Origin: Mycobacterium sp. E787
Lineage (GTDB): Bacteria > Actinomycetota > Actinomycetes > Mycobacteriales > Mycobacteriaceae
Direction of reading: 5' to 3'
Assembly (NCBI RefSeq): GCF_001668725.1
Contig: NZ_LZKL01000064.1
Coordinates: 295,649-359,648, forward strand
DNA: 64,000 nt
The position numbers and the translations under genes were made by a program. This document shows positions 8,678 to 16,401 of the stretch, piece after piece. Under the pieces are notes generated by a model. It worked only from the letters and a program-made list of their open reading frames with translations. It had not been told where the DNA came from and did no database searches. Within the stretch, counting starts at the first letter, position 1, and each line of letters begins with the position of its first letter.

Positions 8678-9727
8678 CTAGGCCGGCCGGCGTGCGGTCT
8701 CGCGGGCCGCGACGAGCTCGCCGACCCGCGCGGCGGTGGCGCCCGGATCGCCGGCGGCCAGCGGCCAGCCCCGCGCCCGCACCAGATACGCCGTGGCCGC
8801 GGCCTCGGAGGACACCCCCAGGCCGCCCTGGATGTGCACCGCCATCGTGGCGGCCTTGGCGGCCTCCTCGGCCATGAAGACGAAAGCCGACGGCGCCAAG
8901 TCGGGGCGTTCGTCGGGTTCGTTGTCCAGGAACCAGGCGGCCCGGCGGGCGAGGTTACGCCCGCCCTGAACGGTGATCGCCATGTTCGCCAACGGGTGCG
9001 AGATCGCCTGCAGCGTGGAGATCGGCACGCCCAGCGTGTAGCGGGTCTTGGCGAACTCCGCGGCGATCGTCATCGTCTCCTCGACCAGGCCGACCAGCGC
9101 CGCCGCGGTGAGCAGCCGCCATTCGTCCAGGGCCCGTTGGTAACTCGCCACCGCGTCGGGCCCCTCGGCCACCACCGCGCGGGTGTCGGCGGCGGCCGGA
9201 TCCACCCAGGCCATCGGCAACCGGCCGATGTTGTCCACCTTCGCCGGCCGGGTGCCGAAGGTCAGCCGCACCACCCGGTCGCCGTCGCGGACGACGATGT
9301 GGTCGGCGATCGAGCCCGTCGGAATCAGGCGCACACCCGGCCCGGCGTCGATGCGCGCGTCGAGCGCGGCCAGCTGTTCACCACTGGCCACACCGGCGGT
9401 GTCGGCGCCGAGGCGTGCCAGCAGCCGGGTGGCGCACACGTGGTCGATCCACGGGACCGGGGCCAGCGACCGGCCGATCTCCTCGGCCACCAGGGTGAGG
9501 TCGACGAGTGTCGCGCCGTCGCCGCCGCAGGACTCCGGCAGCGCCATCGTCGTCGCGCCCATGGCGCACAGCCGTTCCCACAGGTTCCGGTCGAAACCGG
9601 ATTGCTCTGCCGCGCGGACCGTTTCGATCGAGCAGTGCGTCTTGAAGAATTGCTTGTACGCGTCTTGCAGCGCCACGTGGTCATCGGACAGGCTGTAGTC
9701 GAGTCTGCGCAGCTCGAAGCGGTCCAT
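8678..9727 (-). CDS. Acyl-CoA dehydrogenase, short partner subunit
   Basis: A 349-residue protein with the acyl-CoA dehydrogenase fold: an N-terminal helical part with LWERLCAMGATTMALPESCGG-like wording, a middle beta domain, and a C-terminal helical bundle containing HPLANMAITVQGGRNLARRA and IQGGLGVSSEA. The loop that normally carries the TEP/GSD substrate motif is not recognisable, and the catalytic-glutamate segment near the C-terminus is degenerate. It may therefore be the non-catalytic partner of the following FadE. The start is ATG 9727 (MDRFELRRLDYS) with AAGGA about 10 bp before it. The gene lies 2 bp after the amidohydrolase stop. Confidence 0.85.
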   Translation of the reverse strand: MDRFELRRLDYSLSDDHVALQDAYKQFFKTHCSIETVRAAEQSGFDRNLWERLCAMGATTMALPESCGGDGATLVDLTLVAEEIGRSLAPVPWIDHVCATRLLARLGADTAGVASGEQLAALDARIDAGPGVRLIPTGSIADHIVVRDGDRVVRLTFGTRPAKVDNIGRLPMAWVDPAAADTRAVVAEGPDAVASYQRALDEWRLLTAAALVGLVEETMTIAAEFAKTRYTLGVPISTLQAISHPLANMAITVQGGRNLARRAAWFLDNEPDERPDLAPSAFVFMAEEAAKAATMAVHIQGGLGVSSEAAATAYLVRARGWPLAAGDPGATAARVGELVAARETARRPA

Positions 9728-9729
9728 GG

Positions 9730-10560
9730 TCAATGGTCCTTCCCGAAGAAGAATTCCTGCGCATTGTTGTACAGGTAGTTGTCCAGTACTTCGGGCGGCA
9801 GGTCCAGCGCTCGGGCCTCGGGGATCACCCGGTGCATGCGCAGCACCGGCCAGTCCGACGCGTAGATCACCTTGTCCGGGCCACGCGTGCGCATGTAGTG
9901 CAGCAGGCTTTCCGGCAGTCGCTTGGGCGACCACGCCGACGTCATCAGGCGCAGGTTGGCGTATTTGAGCAGCAACCGGATGGCGACGTCCCACCACGGG
10001 TCGGCCCCGTGGATCATGCACAGCTTCAGCTCCGGGAACCGCACGCAGACGCGGTCCAGGTGCATCGGATGCTGCACCTCGCCGGGAATCGGGGGGCCCG
10101 GGATGCCGGTGTTGACGCACAGCGGCAGTTCCAGCTCCGCGCACTTCGCGTAGAGCGGGTAGTACACGGCGTCGCTGGGCGGGTATTGCCCGTCGCCCCA
10201 AAAGCTGGGTCCCACGACGGCATACGCGACCGGCAGGTCGCCGACGGCGGCGGTCAGTTCGCGCAGCGACCGCACCGGGCGCAGCAGGTTGACCCCGCCC
10301 ATCGCCAGGGCGAACCGGTCCGGCCTGGCCTCGACGAACTTGCGCGCGGTGGTGGACGGGCCGGCGAGGGAGTCCATCAGGATCGCCCTCTGCACGCCGT
10401 GGGCGTCCATCTCGTCGAGCAGCTCGGCCAGATCGACCGGCGCGAACATCGACTCCGGGCCCTTGAAGTAGTCGTCGCGGACCTTGAGCATCCAGGCGGG
10501 CTGTGCGTCGGACTCCCCGAAATGCACGTTGACCAGGCAGTCAATCGCTTTGGTGTTCAT
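9730..10560 (-). CDS. Amidohydrolase-superfamily (amidohydrolase_2) protein
   Basis: A 276-residue TIM-barrel protein of the amidohydrolase_2 family, which contains decarboxylases and hydrolases such as ACMSD. The usual N-terminal metal motif HxH is replaced by VNVHFG (one His). A barrel His occurs in MIHGADPWW and an Asp in IYASDWPVLRMHR near the C-terminus, both at family positions. Metal binding may therefore be partial or altered. It overlaps the preceding ligase by 4 bp (ATGA) and is followed after 2 bp by an acyl-CoA dehydrogenase, so it acts within a CoA-ester pathway. Members of this subgroup often occur with FadD/FadE genes in mycobacteria; their reaction is not established here. Confidence 0.8.
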   Translation of the reverse strand: MNTKAIDCLVNVHFGESDAQPAWMLKVRDDYFKGPESMFAPVDLAELLDEMDAHGVQRAILMDSLAGPSTTARKFVEARPDRFALAMGGVNLLRPVRSLRELTAAVGDLPVAYAVVGPSFWGDGQYPPSDAVYYPLYAKCAELELPLCVNTGIPGPPIPGEVQHPMHLDRVCVRFPELKLCMIHGADPWWDVAIRLLLKYANLRLMTSAWSPKRLPESLLHYMRTRGPDKVIYASDWPVLRMHRVIPEARALDLPPEVLDNYLYNNAQEFFFGKDH

Positions 10561-12176
10561 GGCACCTTCTGTTCGGCCTGCTCGCGGGCCCATCGATAGT
10601 TGGGCTTGCCGTTGCCGAGTCGCTGGATCTGCGCGACGAAGATGAACGCCTTGGGCGCCTTGAAATGCGCCAGCTGCGAGGTGCAGAAGGTGTAGAGCGC
10701 CCGCCCGTCGGCGCTCAGGTCGCCGCCCGGGTGCACAGCGACGAGCGCGACGACCTCCTGCCCCCACCGCTCGCTCGGCCGTCCCACCACCAGGGCGTCG
10801 GCGACGCCCGGGTGCGCGCGCAGCACCTCTTCGACCTCTTCGACGAACACCTTCTCGCCGCCCGTGTTGACGACCAACGAGTCGCGACCGAAAAGCCTTA
10901 TGGTACCGTCTTTTTCGAGAGAGGCCCGGTCGCCGGGGATGACCACGCGGCGGCCGTCAATCTGCGGGAAGGTAAGCCGAGTGGCCTCGGCGTCGCCGAA
11001 GTAGCCGAGCGGAATCCGGCCCGTCCTCGCGGCCCAGCCGACCTCCTGTTCGCCGGGGCGCAGGAAGCGCGTGCGGTCGGCGGAGACGACGGTGGCCCCC
11101 TCCCTGGGTTGGAACGTCTCGCTGGCGGTCCCCTCGCGGCTGTGCCCGAACGCCATGTTGCCGCTCTCGGACGACCCATAGCCCTCGATGATGGTGACGT
11201 GCGGCAGGCATTCCATCAGTGCCCGTTTGTATTTCGCGTTGGTGGCGGCCCCGCCGGTGCCGATGGCGTTCAGCGAGGAGAGGTCGTAGCGACGCGCGCG
11301 GAGTTCGGCGATCAGCGGCCCGGCGTACGCGTCGCCGACCATCGTCATCATGCCCACCTTCTCCCGCTCTGCGGTTTCCCACACCGAACGCACGTCGAGC
11401 TTGTTGCGGTCGTCGTAGAGAACGACCGGCAGCCCGGCGCACAGCGCCGCGAACGCGGTCCACATGCCCGCCGCGTGCATCAGGGGAGAAACCGCGAACC
11501 ACGGCGGACCGCCACCGCGCACCTTGTCGTGGATCTCGGTGACGCTGTCGTGGTCGGCTCCGACCATGGACGACACGTACATGTCGCTCTGGCGCCACAG
11601 GACTCCCTTGGGGCGGCCGGTCGTTCCGCCGGTGCACATCATGATCACGTCGTCCGGCGAACCCACCGGGCGCGCGTTCGGGTCGCCGGCGGCCAGGGCG
11701 TCGTCCAGCGCCACGGCGCCCGGCAGTTCGGGCGCGCCGCTGCCATCGTCGACGGAGATCAGCAGCTCGGTCCCATCGGGGGGCAGCACATCGGCGAACC
11801 GGGCGCCGAGGGCGCGGTGGTAGATGATTGCCCGGGGCCGCACGTAGGCGAGCAGGTCGGCGATTTCGCGCGGCGAGTAGTGGTGGTTGACGTTGACCGG
11901 GACGGTGCGCGCTTTGAGGCATCCGATCACCATGTCGGGGTACAGGTCGTTGTACATCAGCAGCGCGACGCGGTCCTGGCCGCATTCCCAAGGTTCGAGC
12001 GTCTCGCGCTCGGCGTGGGCGCCAAACCCCTTGCCGTGCAGAAAGTTCGCCAGCCGGGTGGTGCGGGCCGCCGATTCGGCGAACGTGCTTCGGCGGTCAC
12101 CGCAGACGGTCATCAGACGGTCTCCGATGACGTCGGCGATGGCGTCGAGAACGGCGCCCACGGTCCACTCGCTCAT
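10557..12176 (-). CDS. Acyl-CoA ligase, FadD19-like
   Basis: A 539-residue class I adenylate-forming ligase. It shows the P-loop TGGTTGRPKG, GDAYAGPLI, the adenylate motif GYGSSESG, the hinge GRDSLVVNTGGEKVF and the catalytic lysine in GNGKPNYRWAREQ. It is a paralogue of the truncated ligase at the left edge of the window, sharing the C-terminal YRWAREQ ending. The frame stays open far upstream, but the protein similarity begins at ATG 12176 (MSEWTVGAVLDAIADV), just after the upstream amidohydrolase stop. It sits inside the leftward operon 14274 to 7462 between the two amidohydrolases and presumably loads the operon's substrate onto CoA. Confidence 0.9.
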   Translation of the reverse strand: MSEWTVGAVLDAIADVIGDRLMTVCGDRRSTFAESAARTTRLANFLHGKGFGAHAERETLEPWECGQDRVALLMYNDLYPDMVIGCLKARTVPVNVNHHYSPREIADLLAYVRPRAIIYHRALGARFADVLPPDGTELLISVDDGSGAPELPGAVALDDALAAGDPNARPVGSPDDVIMMCTGGTTGRPKGVLWRQSDMYVSSMVGADHDSVTEIHDKVRGGGPPWFAVSPLMHAAGMWTAFAALCAGLPVVLYDDRNKLDVRSVWETAEREKVGMMTMVGDAYAGPLIAELRARRYDLSSLNAIGTGGAATNAKYKRALMECLPHVTIIEGYGSSESGNMAFGHSREGTASETFQPREGATVVSADRTRFLRPGEQEVGWAARTGRIPLGYFGDAEATRLTFPQIDGRRVVIPGDRASLEKDGTIRLFGRDSLVVNTGGEKVFVEEVEEVLRAHPGVADALVVGRPSERWGQEVVALVAVHPGGDLSADGRALYTFCTSQLAHFKAPKAFIFVAQIQRLGNGKPNYRWAREQAEQKVP

Positions 12177-12187
12177 GGTGTCAGCGG

Positions 12188-13390
12188 CTAGGCGGACGAT
12201 CCGACCTGGACACCGAGGAGGTCGAGGGCGTTGTCGCGCATGATTTTTCGGACGTCGGAAGCACTGAAGCCGACGAGCTCTCCGGTGAAGGACACCGGCG
12301 ACTCGAGGCCTTCGCCGTGCGGCCAGTCGGACCCGAACAGGATCTTGTCGATGCCGATCGCGTCGGCGAGCTCCTCCAGGTCGTCCTCGTAGTAGGGCGC
12401 GATCCAGACGTTGCTGCGCAACTGCTCGACCGGGTCCTCGGGGAAATGCCGCGGATAGTTGTTGGCCGCCTTCTTCAGCCGCTTGATTAGCCGGTGCACG
12501 AAGTAGGAGCCGTTTTCGATGCTGACCGCCTTGAGTTTCGGGTGGCGGGTGAACACGCCGTGCACGATCATCGAGGCCATCGTGTCGTGGATGGCGCGGT
12601 CGTCGAGGAGCACCGTGTCCAGCGGGTCCTTTTCGCCGAATCCCTCGAAGGTCGCCTTGCCGCCCCATTGCGCGGCGATGTGCAAATAGCCGCTGTCGCT
12701 GAGGTGGAAGCCCACCGGCACGCCCGCCTCGGCCAGCCGGGCCCACACCGGGTCGTGGCTGGGATCGCCCAGCGACCGCGGCTTGACCACGCCGGGCACG
12801 GGCGCCGGCCGTACCAGCACCAGCTTGGCGCCGCGCGCCAGCACGAAGTCGACCTCTTCGAGCGCCGCGGCCGGATCGGCCAGGGAGATGATCGGCGCGG
12901 CAATGATCCGGTGATCGGGCCGATCGAAGCCCCAGTCCTCGTCGAGCCAGAGGTTGAATGCGTGGACCGACGCGATCGTCGCGTCGATGTCGTGCTTGAG
13001 CGCCTCCTCGACGCCGCAACCGAAAGTCGGCAGCATGAAAGCCGTCTCGATGTCCTGCAGGTCCATCACAGCGATCCGCGCCTCGCGGTTCTGGTACTCG
13101 GGGTGGTCGCTCAGCCTCTCCACCTTCATCAGCGAGGCCGGATCGACACCCTCCGGGATCTCGCCGCGGAACAACAAGTCCAGGCAGCCGGGCACGATGA
13201 TCGGGTCGAAGGTGGGGTTGGGGATGAAGTGGTTGACGCGGTCCCCGATCACGGCCCAGGTGCGCTTGCCGTCGCTGAGCATCTGCACGCCGCGTCGCTT
13301 GAACCTCTTGTCCAAGTGGCGGGTGAAGGCGTCCAGCGGCTCGTAATAGTGGTTGTCGACGTCGATCGCCCGGTAATCCAAGTCGGCCAT
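12188..13390 (-). CDS. Amidohydrolase-superfamily (amidohydrolase_2) protein
   Basis: A 400-residue TIM-barrel protein related to, but longer than, the one at 9730. The N-terminus reads IDVDNHYYEPLDAF, the DxxxHxxEP form typical of this mycobacterial subgroup in place of DxHxH. VGFHLSD and FGSDWPHGEGLE supply the later His and Asp positions. The start is ATG 13390, preceded by GGAAAGGA at proper spacing; the more upstream ATG at 13396 is too close to that site. It stands second in the operon after the crotonase-fold gene. Two different amidohydrolases in one operon with ligase and dehydrogenases imply two C-C or C-O bond-cleaving steps on a CoA-bound substrate. The chemistry is unknown. Confidence 0.82.
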   Translation of the reverse strand: MADLDYRAIDVDNHYYEPLDAFTRHLDKRFKRRGVQMLSDGKRTWAVIGDRVNHFIPNPTFDPIIVPGCLDLLFRGEIPEGVDPASLMKVERLSDHPEYQNREARIAVMDLQDIETAFMLPTFGCGVEEALKHDIDATIASVHAFNLWLDEDWGFDRPDHRIIAAPIISLADPAAALEEVDFVLARGAKLVLVRPAPVPGVVKPRSLGDPSHDPVWARLAEAGVPVGFHLSDSGYLHIAAQWGGKATFEGFGEKDPLDTVLLDDRAIHDTMASMIVHGVFTRHPKLKAVSIENGSYFVHRLIKRLKKAANNYPRHFPEDPVEQLRSNVWIAPYYEDDLEELADAIGIDKILFGSDWPHGEGLESPVSFTGELVGFSASDVRKIMRDNALDLLGVQVGSSA

Positions 13391-13419
13391 GATCATCCTT
13401 TCCGGTGCAACCGGCAAAA

Positions 13420-14274
13420 CTAAGCTTCTGTTGAAGTGAGCTTCCCCAACAAAGAAGGGAATTGGGGCGGGCGCTTCTCGAGGAAGCTGGTGATCCCTTC
13501 GATGACATCCGGTCGCGGCATCGCCTCGTGCAGCAGAACCTCGGCCCGCGCCGTGGCGTCTACGACGTCGCGGGTGGCGTCGCCATAGACCTGCTGTTTG
13601 ATCACCGCCATCGCAGCGGGCGAACAGTTTCGCGCGATGTCCTCGGCGTACTCGAGGGCACGCGACATCAGGCTTTCGGGGGCGACGACTTCTTTGACGA
13701 GGCCCAGCTCGGCCGCCTCCTCGGCGAGAAAGGTGCGGCCGCTGAGCAACAGGTCGAGGGCCACTCCCCAACTGGTCAGCCGCGGAAGAATCCAGGAGAC
13801 GCCGAATTCGGCGATCAGTCCGCGGCGGGCGAACACGGCGGCGAACTTGGCCCCGGTGGCCGCGAAGCGGACGTCGCACATCAGGGCCTGGGTCAGACCG
13901 ATGCCGACGCAGGCCCCGTTGATCGCCGCGACGACGGGCTTGCGCAGCGTGGTGACGAAGTGGGGTGGGCGCTCGCCGACCAATGCGGCAAGGTCGGTCT
14001 GGGCCGCCTTCTCCATCGTCTTGTCGTAAGTCGCCGCCGAACTCGGCGCGCCCAGATACGCGCCGGCGCAGAATCCCTTGCCCCGACCGGTCACCACGAT
14101 CACCCGGATGTCCTGATCCTGTTCGGCGCGGTCGATTCCGGCGTAGAACGCGGCGGCGATGTCGGGGCCCCAGGCATTGAGGCGATCCGGGCGATTGAAT
14201 GTCAGGATGGCGACACCGCTCGCCGTGGCCTCGTAGAGCACCGCGTCTTCGGAAGCACCGTCGCTGCCGGACAC
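13420..14274 (-). CDS. Enoyl-CoA hydratase/isomerase (crotonase fold)
   Basis: A crotonase-fold protein of 284 residues from GTG 14274. Oxyanion-hole segments FCAGAYLG and INGACVGIGL are present. The first catalytic glutamate region of true hydratases is replaced by FARRGLIAEFGVSWILPRL, and the second (near ALDLLLSG) has Asp, so isomerase, hydrolase or lyase activity is as likely as hydration. GTG 14274 is preferred because GAGGAGG lies 11 bp upstream. An in-frame ATG at 14331 would add 19 residues, but its codon touches the palindrome at 14330. This is the first gene of the leftward operon ending at 7462. Confidence 0.87.
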   Translation of the reverse strand: MSGSDGASEDAVLYEATASGVAILTFNRPDRLNAWGPDIAAAFYAGIDRAEQDQDIRVIVVTGRGKGFCAGAYLGAPSSAATYDKTMEKAAQTDLAALVGERPPHFVTTLRKPVVAAINGACVGIGLTQALMCDVRFAATGAKFAAVFARRGLIAEFGVSWILPRLTSWGVALDLLLSGRTFLAEEAAELGLVKEVVAPESLMSRALEYAEDIARNCSPAAMAVIKQQVYGDATRDVVDATARAEVLLHEAMPRPDVIEGITSFLEKRPPQFPSLLGKLTSTEA

Positions 14275-14329
14275 CTGTCGCGGCACCTCCTCACGCTCGC
14301 GCACCCGATAATCGTCCGACTTTGTACGC

Positions 14330-14350
14330 ATACTGTATACCTATCGGTAG
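14330..14350. promoter_or_regulatory. Operator-like palindrome 3 (leftward crotonase-amidohydrolase operon)
   Basis: Arms ATACTGTAT and TATCGGTAG around spacer ACC, the same 9-3-9 layout as the perfect site at 2136. It lies 55 bp upstream of the preferred GTG start at 14274 and would cover the promoter of the six-gene leftward operon. The match is imperfect: within each arm the core CTGT/CGGT and the outer TA are kept. Confidence 0.6.
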
Positions 14351-14432
14351 CGCATTCCACAACCGGCGCTACCTGCACGCGAACCGCGACCACACAGCGT
14401 TTTTCGGCGCGTTCAGCCGGGCGCGGCCGCAC

Positions 14433-14705
14433 TCAGCGCGACGGCCGCCGCCGGGCGACCAGCTTGACGATCGCCAGGAGGATCACGGCCCCCAACAGAC
14501 ATGTCAGGAAGGAGAAGAACAGACCCCGACCATTGACGTCGACACCCAGGCCGCGTAGGACGAAACCGCCGAGCAATCCACCGACCACACCGACCACGAT
14601 GTTGAGCAGCAGCCCCATCTGGGCGTCGGTCCCCGTGATTTTGCTGCCCACCCAGCCCGCCAAGCCCCCGACGACGATCCAGCCGATGACACCCAGCGTG
14701 AGCAC
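14433..14705 (-). CDS. GlsB/YeaQ/YmgE-family stress membrane protein
   Basis: A 90-residue, very hydrophobic protein of the transglycosylase-associated/GlsB family. Three transmembrane segments can be seen at about residues 4-22, 28-52 and 60-83. They contain the Gly-rich helices VVGGLAGWVGSKITG and VVGVVGGLLGGFVLRGLG and are followed by the basic end ARRRPSR. Family members are small envelope-stress proteins of unknown mechanism, frequently found with CsbD-type proteins as here (CsbD at 15052). The gene is separated from the catabolic operon to its left by 82 bp that include palindrome 3, and does not look part of that pathway. Confidence 0.85.
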   Translation of the reverse strand: MLTLGVIGWIVVGGLAGWVGSKITGTDAQMGLLLNIVVGVVGGLLGGFVLRGLGVDVNGRGLFFSFLTCLLGAVILLAIVKLVARRRPSR

Positions 14706-14767
14706 CGTCCGATCCTAACCGCGGGTGCAGGGGTTTGGGATGGCCATGCGGGGGTTATCGATGACTC

Positions 14768-14956
14768 GTGAACACAGCGTGGAGGGGCCTGCGCCGGGTG
14801 CGCTCGGTGGTGCTGCGGGCCGAGCTGGCGGTGACGGGCGCGCAGATCCTCTTCTGGGCCGCGCTGATCGGCGTTGTGGCCGGGCTCGCGTTGCGGGCGT
14901 GGACCAGGCACCGTCAGTCGCAAGCGGAGCCGGAGGCGCCGGTCCTGGCGGATTGA
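14768..14956 (+). CDS. Small putative membrane protein
   Basis: A 62-codon frame from GTG 14768 encodes a basic N-terminus (MNTAWRGLRRVRSVVLRAEL), one hydrophobic segment at about residues 24-44 and a short charged tail (RHRQSQAEPEAPVLAD). This is the layout of a single-pass membrane microprotein. No convincing ribosome-binding site precedes it, and no family is recognised. It fills most of the otherwise empty 346 bp between the GlsB-type gene and the CsbD-type gene. It may be real or a chance frame in GC-rich DNA. Confidence 0.4.
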   Translation: MNTAWRGLRRVRSVVLRAELAVTGAQILFWAALIGVVAGLALRAWTRHRQSQAEPEAPVLAD

Positions 14957-15051
14957 GGCTGTGGCGTCGGCCACCTGGGCGAGATGTTTGCGTAGGTGGC
15001 GTGTGCGGGAAGCCTGCAAGGCAAGCCATCCATCAATGGGAGGGAGATGCA

Positions 15052-15291
15052 ATGGTTGACGCCAAGAGCGGGCCGGTCCAGGCCATTCGGGGAATCGTCG
15101 AAGGCGTGATCGGCAACGCCAAGGAGTTGATCGGCACGGTCATCGGCAGCAATGACCTGGTCAACGAAGGCGAAGCCCAGCAGGACAAGGCTGACGCGCA
15201 GCGCAATGTCGCACGCAAGGAAGCCGCGGCGGAGAAGGCGCGCGGCAAGGCGAAGGCGGCCGAGGAGCGCGAGCGGGCCGAGCAGAACTAA
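15052..15291 (+). CDS. CsbD-like stress-response protein
   Basis: A 79-residue, highly charged protein. The N-terminal part (VQAIRGIVEGVIGNAKELIG, residues about 8-27) is the CsbD-like helix. The C-terminal 45 residues are a Lys/Glu/Ala-rich amphipathic helix (KADAQRNVARKEAAAEKARG), probably coiled coil. CsbD-type proteins are general-stress proteins of unknown biochemical role. ATG 15052 follows GGGAGGGAG at ideal spacing; the longer upstream frame has no such site. It is convergent with the DapA-like gene, with a hairpin between them. Confidence 0.8.
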   Translation: MVDAKSGPVQAIRGIVEGVIGNAKELIGTVIGSNDLVNEGEAQQDKADAQRNVARKEAAAEKARGKAKAAEERERAEQN

Positions 15292-15306
15292 CCGCTGGTC
15301 ATACGG

Positions 15307-15334
15307 AGCGGGCCCGGTTCACAGCGGGCCCGCT
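15307..15334. terminator. Bidirectional hairpin between convergent genes
   Basis: Nine-base arms AGCGGGCCC and GGGCCCGCT pair perfectly around a 10-nt loop, 15 bp after the CsbD-like stop and 17 bp after the DapA-like stop on the other strand. No U-tract follows on either strand, so it is a U-less mycobacterial-style terminator at best. Confidence 0.55.
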
Positions 15335-15351
15335 TCGATGCGTAAGTCGTT

Positions 15352-16368
15352 CTACCGCAACACGGTTTCGATCAGGCCGAGGCGTCGGTACGCGTTCTCG
15401 ATCTGGTCCTTCGCCTCGGGCGGCAGCTCCGCCTGCGGCGGTCGGGAATGCGGGTAGTCGCCGATCGGCAGCCCGAGCAGCGATGCGGCGTATTTGAATG
15501 CGCCGCCCCAGTGGGTGAAGTAGTCCGATCGCCCCGGGTAGCACGTCCACCACGAGCCTATGTCGAGGCCGAACTGGTCCATGCCGGACTCGCGCCCGTA
15601 ATCCATCGCCTCGACGAGCTTGTCGTTGACGACCAGCTCCCAATATTCGGAGAACAACCGCCGTTGCGGGGTCTCGAACAGATAGCCGGCGGTGCCCAGC
15701 TGTGCGGGGCAGACGATACCGGCGCGCAGCCACCCGGCGCGGTACACGGTCCGGTCGCATTCCCAGACCGCGAGGTCGGGCGCCAATTCGTGCAGGCGCC
15801 GGCTCGCCTCCGGCCGGAAGGCGCCCTCCTTGGTGGCGCACACGGCGGGCACCTCGGCACAGATTCGCGCGCTCTCCGCCGGGGTCAGGACGTAGCCGGA
15901 GGACGGGGAGTTGAACATGCCCAACGCGATATCGGTGCGCGCGGCGATGTACTTGAAGAACCTCAAGACGCCCTCGCCGCCGTGCGCCTCCATCATCGGC
16001 GTTTGGATGTAGGCGATGTCGGCGCCCGCCTCCTGGGCGTGCCGGGTCAATTCCAAACAGTCCTTGGCCGACGTCGCCGCCGTGCAGGCCTGCACGACGA
16101 CATCGGGATTCAGGCCGCGCGACTCCTCAATTGCCACCTCCAACAGGCGTTTTCGCTCCTCGAGGGTCAGCGACCAGAACTCGGCGATGCCGCTGGTACA
16201 CCACAACATCGGGTGCCCGAGATCGCCGACGCAGTAGCGCACCAGCGTCCGATAGGCGTCCCAGTCGATGTCGTCGCCGTCGGTCCCGCAGAACGGCGTG
16301 TAGAGGGAGTCGCCGATCCCCCGCAATGCCGCCCGCGCCCAGGTGCGCGCCTCACTCGCCGTCGCCAC
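15352..16368 (-). CDS. DapA-fold (dihydrodipicolinate synthase family) lyase/aldolase
   Basis: A 338-residue member of the class I aldolase family that includes DapA, N-acetylneuraminate lyase and the aromatic hydratase-aldolases; these form a Schiff base between lysine and a keto acid. The Schiff-base lysine is in VCATKEGAF. The position of the conserved catalytic Tyr (YNVP in DapA) reads MFNSPSSGY, so Phe takes the place of Tyr. It is longer than DapA (about 290-300). The GTG start at 16368 follows GAAGGAG. It lies 33 bp downstream of the SDR gene, probably in one operon behind palindrome 2. In this setting it would more plausibly cleave a pyruvate- or aldehyde-bearing intermediate than make lysine. 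Confidence 0.85.
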   Translation of the reverse strand: MATASEARTWARAALRGIGDSLYTPFCGTDGDDIDWDAYRTLVRYCVGDLGHPMLWCTSGIAEFWSLTLEERKRLLEVAIEESRGLNPDVVVQACTAATSAKDCLELTRHAQEAGADIAYIQTPMMEAHGGEGVLRFFKYIAARTDIALGMFNSPSSGYVLTPAESARICAEVPAVCATKEGAFRPEASRRLHELAPDLAVWECDRTVYRAGWLRAGIVCPAQLGTAGYLFETPQRRLFSEYWELVVNDKLVEAMDYGRESGMDQFGLDIGSWWTCYPGRSDYFTHWGGAFKYAASLLGLPIGDYPHSRPPQAELPPEAKDQIENAYRRLGLIETVLR

Positions 16369-16401
16369 AATGACTCCTTCTGTCGGCCAAACGATTTCGG
16401 G

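Noticed and set aside
10557..13508. A 983-codon open frame that would fuse an upstream segment to the acyl-CoA ligase
   Set aside because: The part beyond 12176 is antisense-frame or out-of-frame translation of the amidohydrolase gene on the same strand. Similarity starts exactly at ATG 12176.
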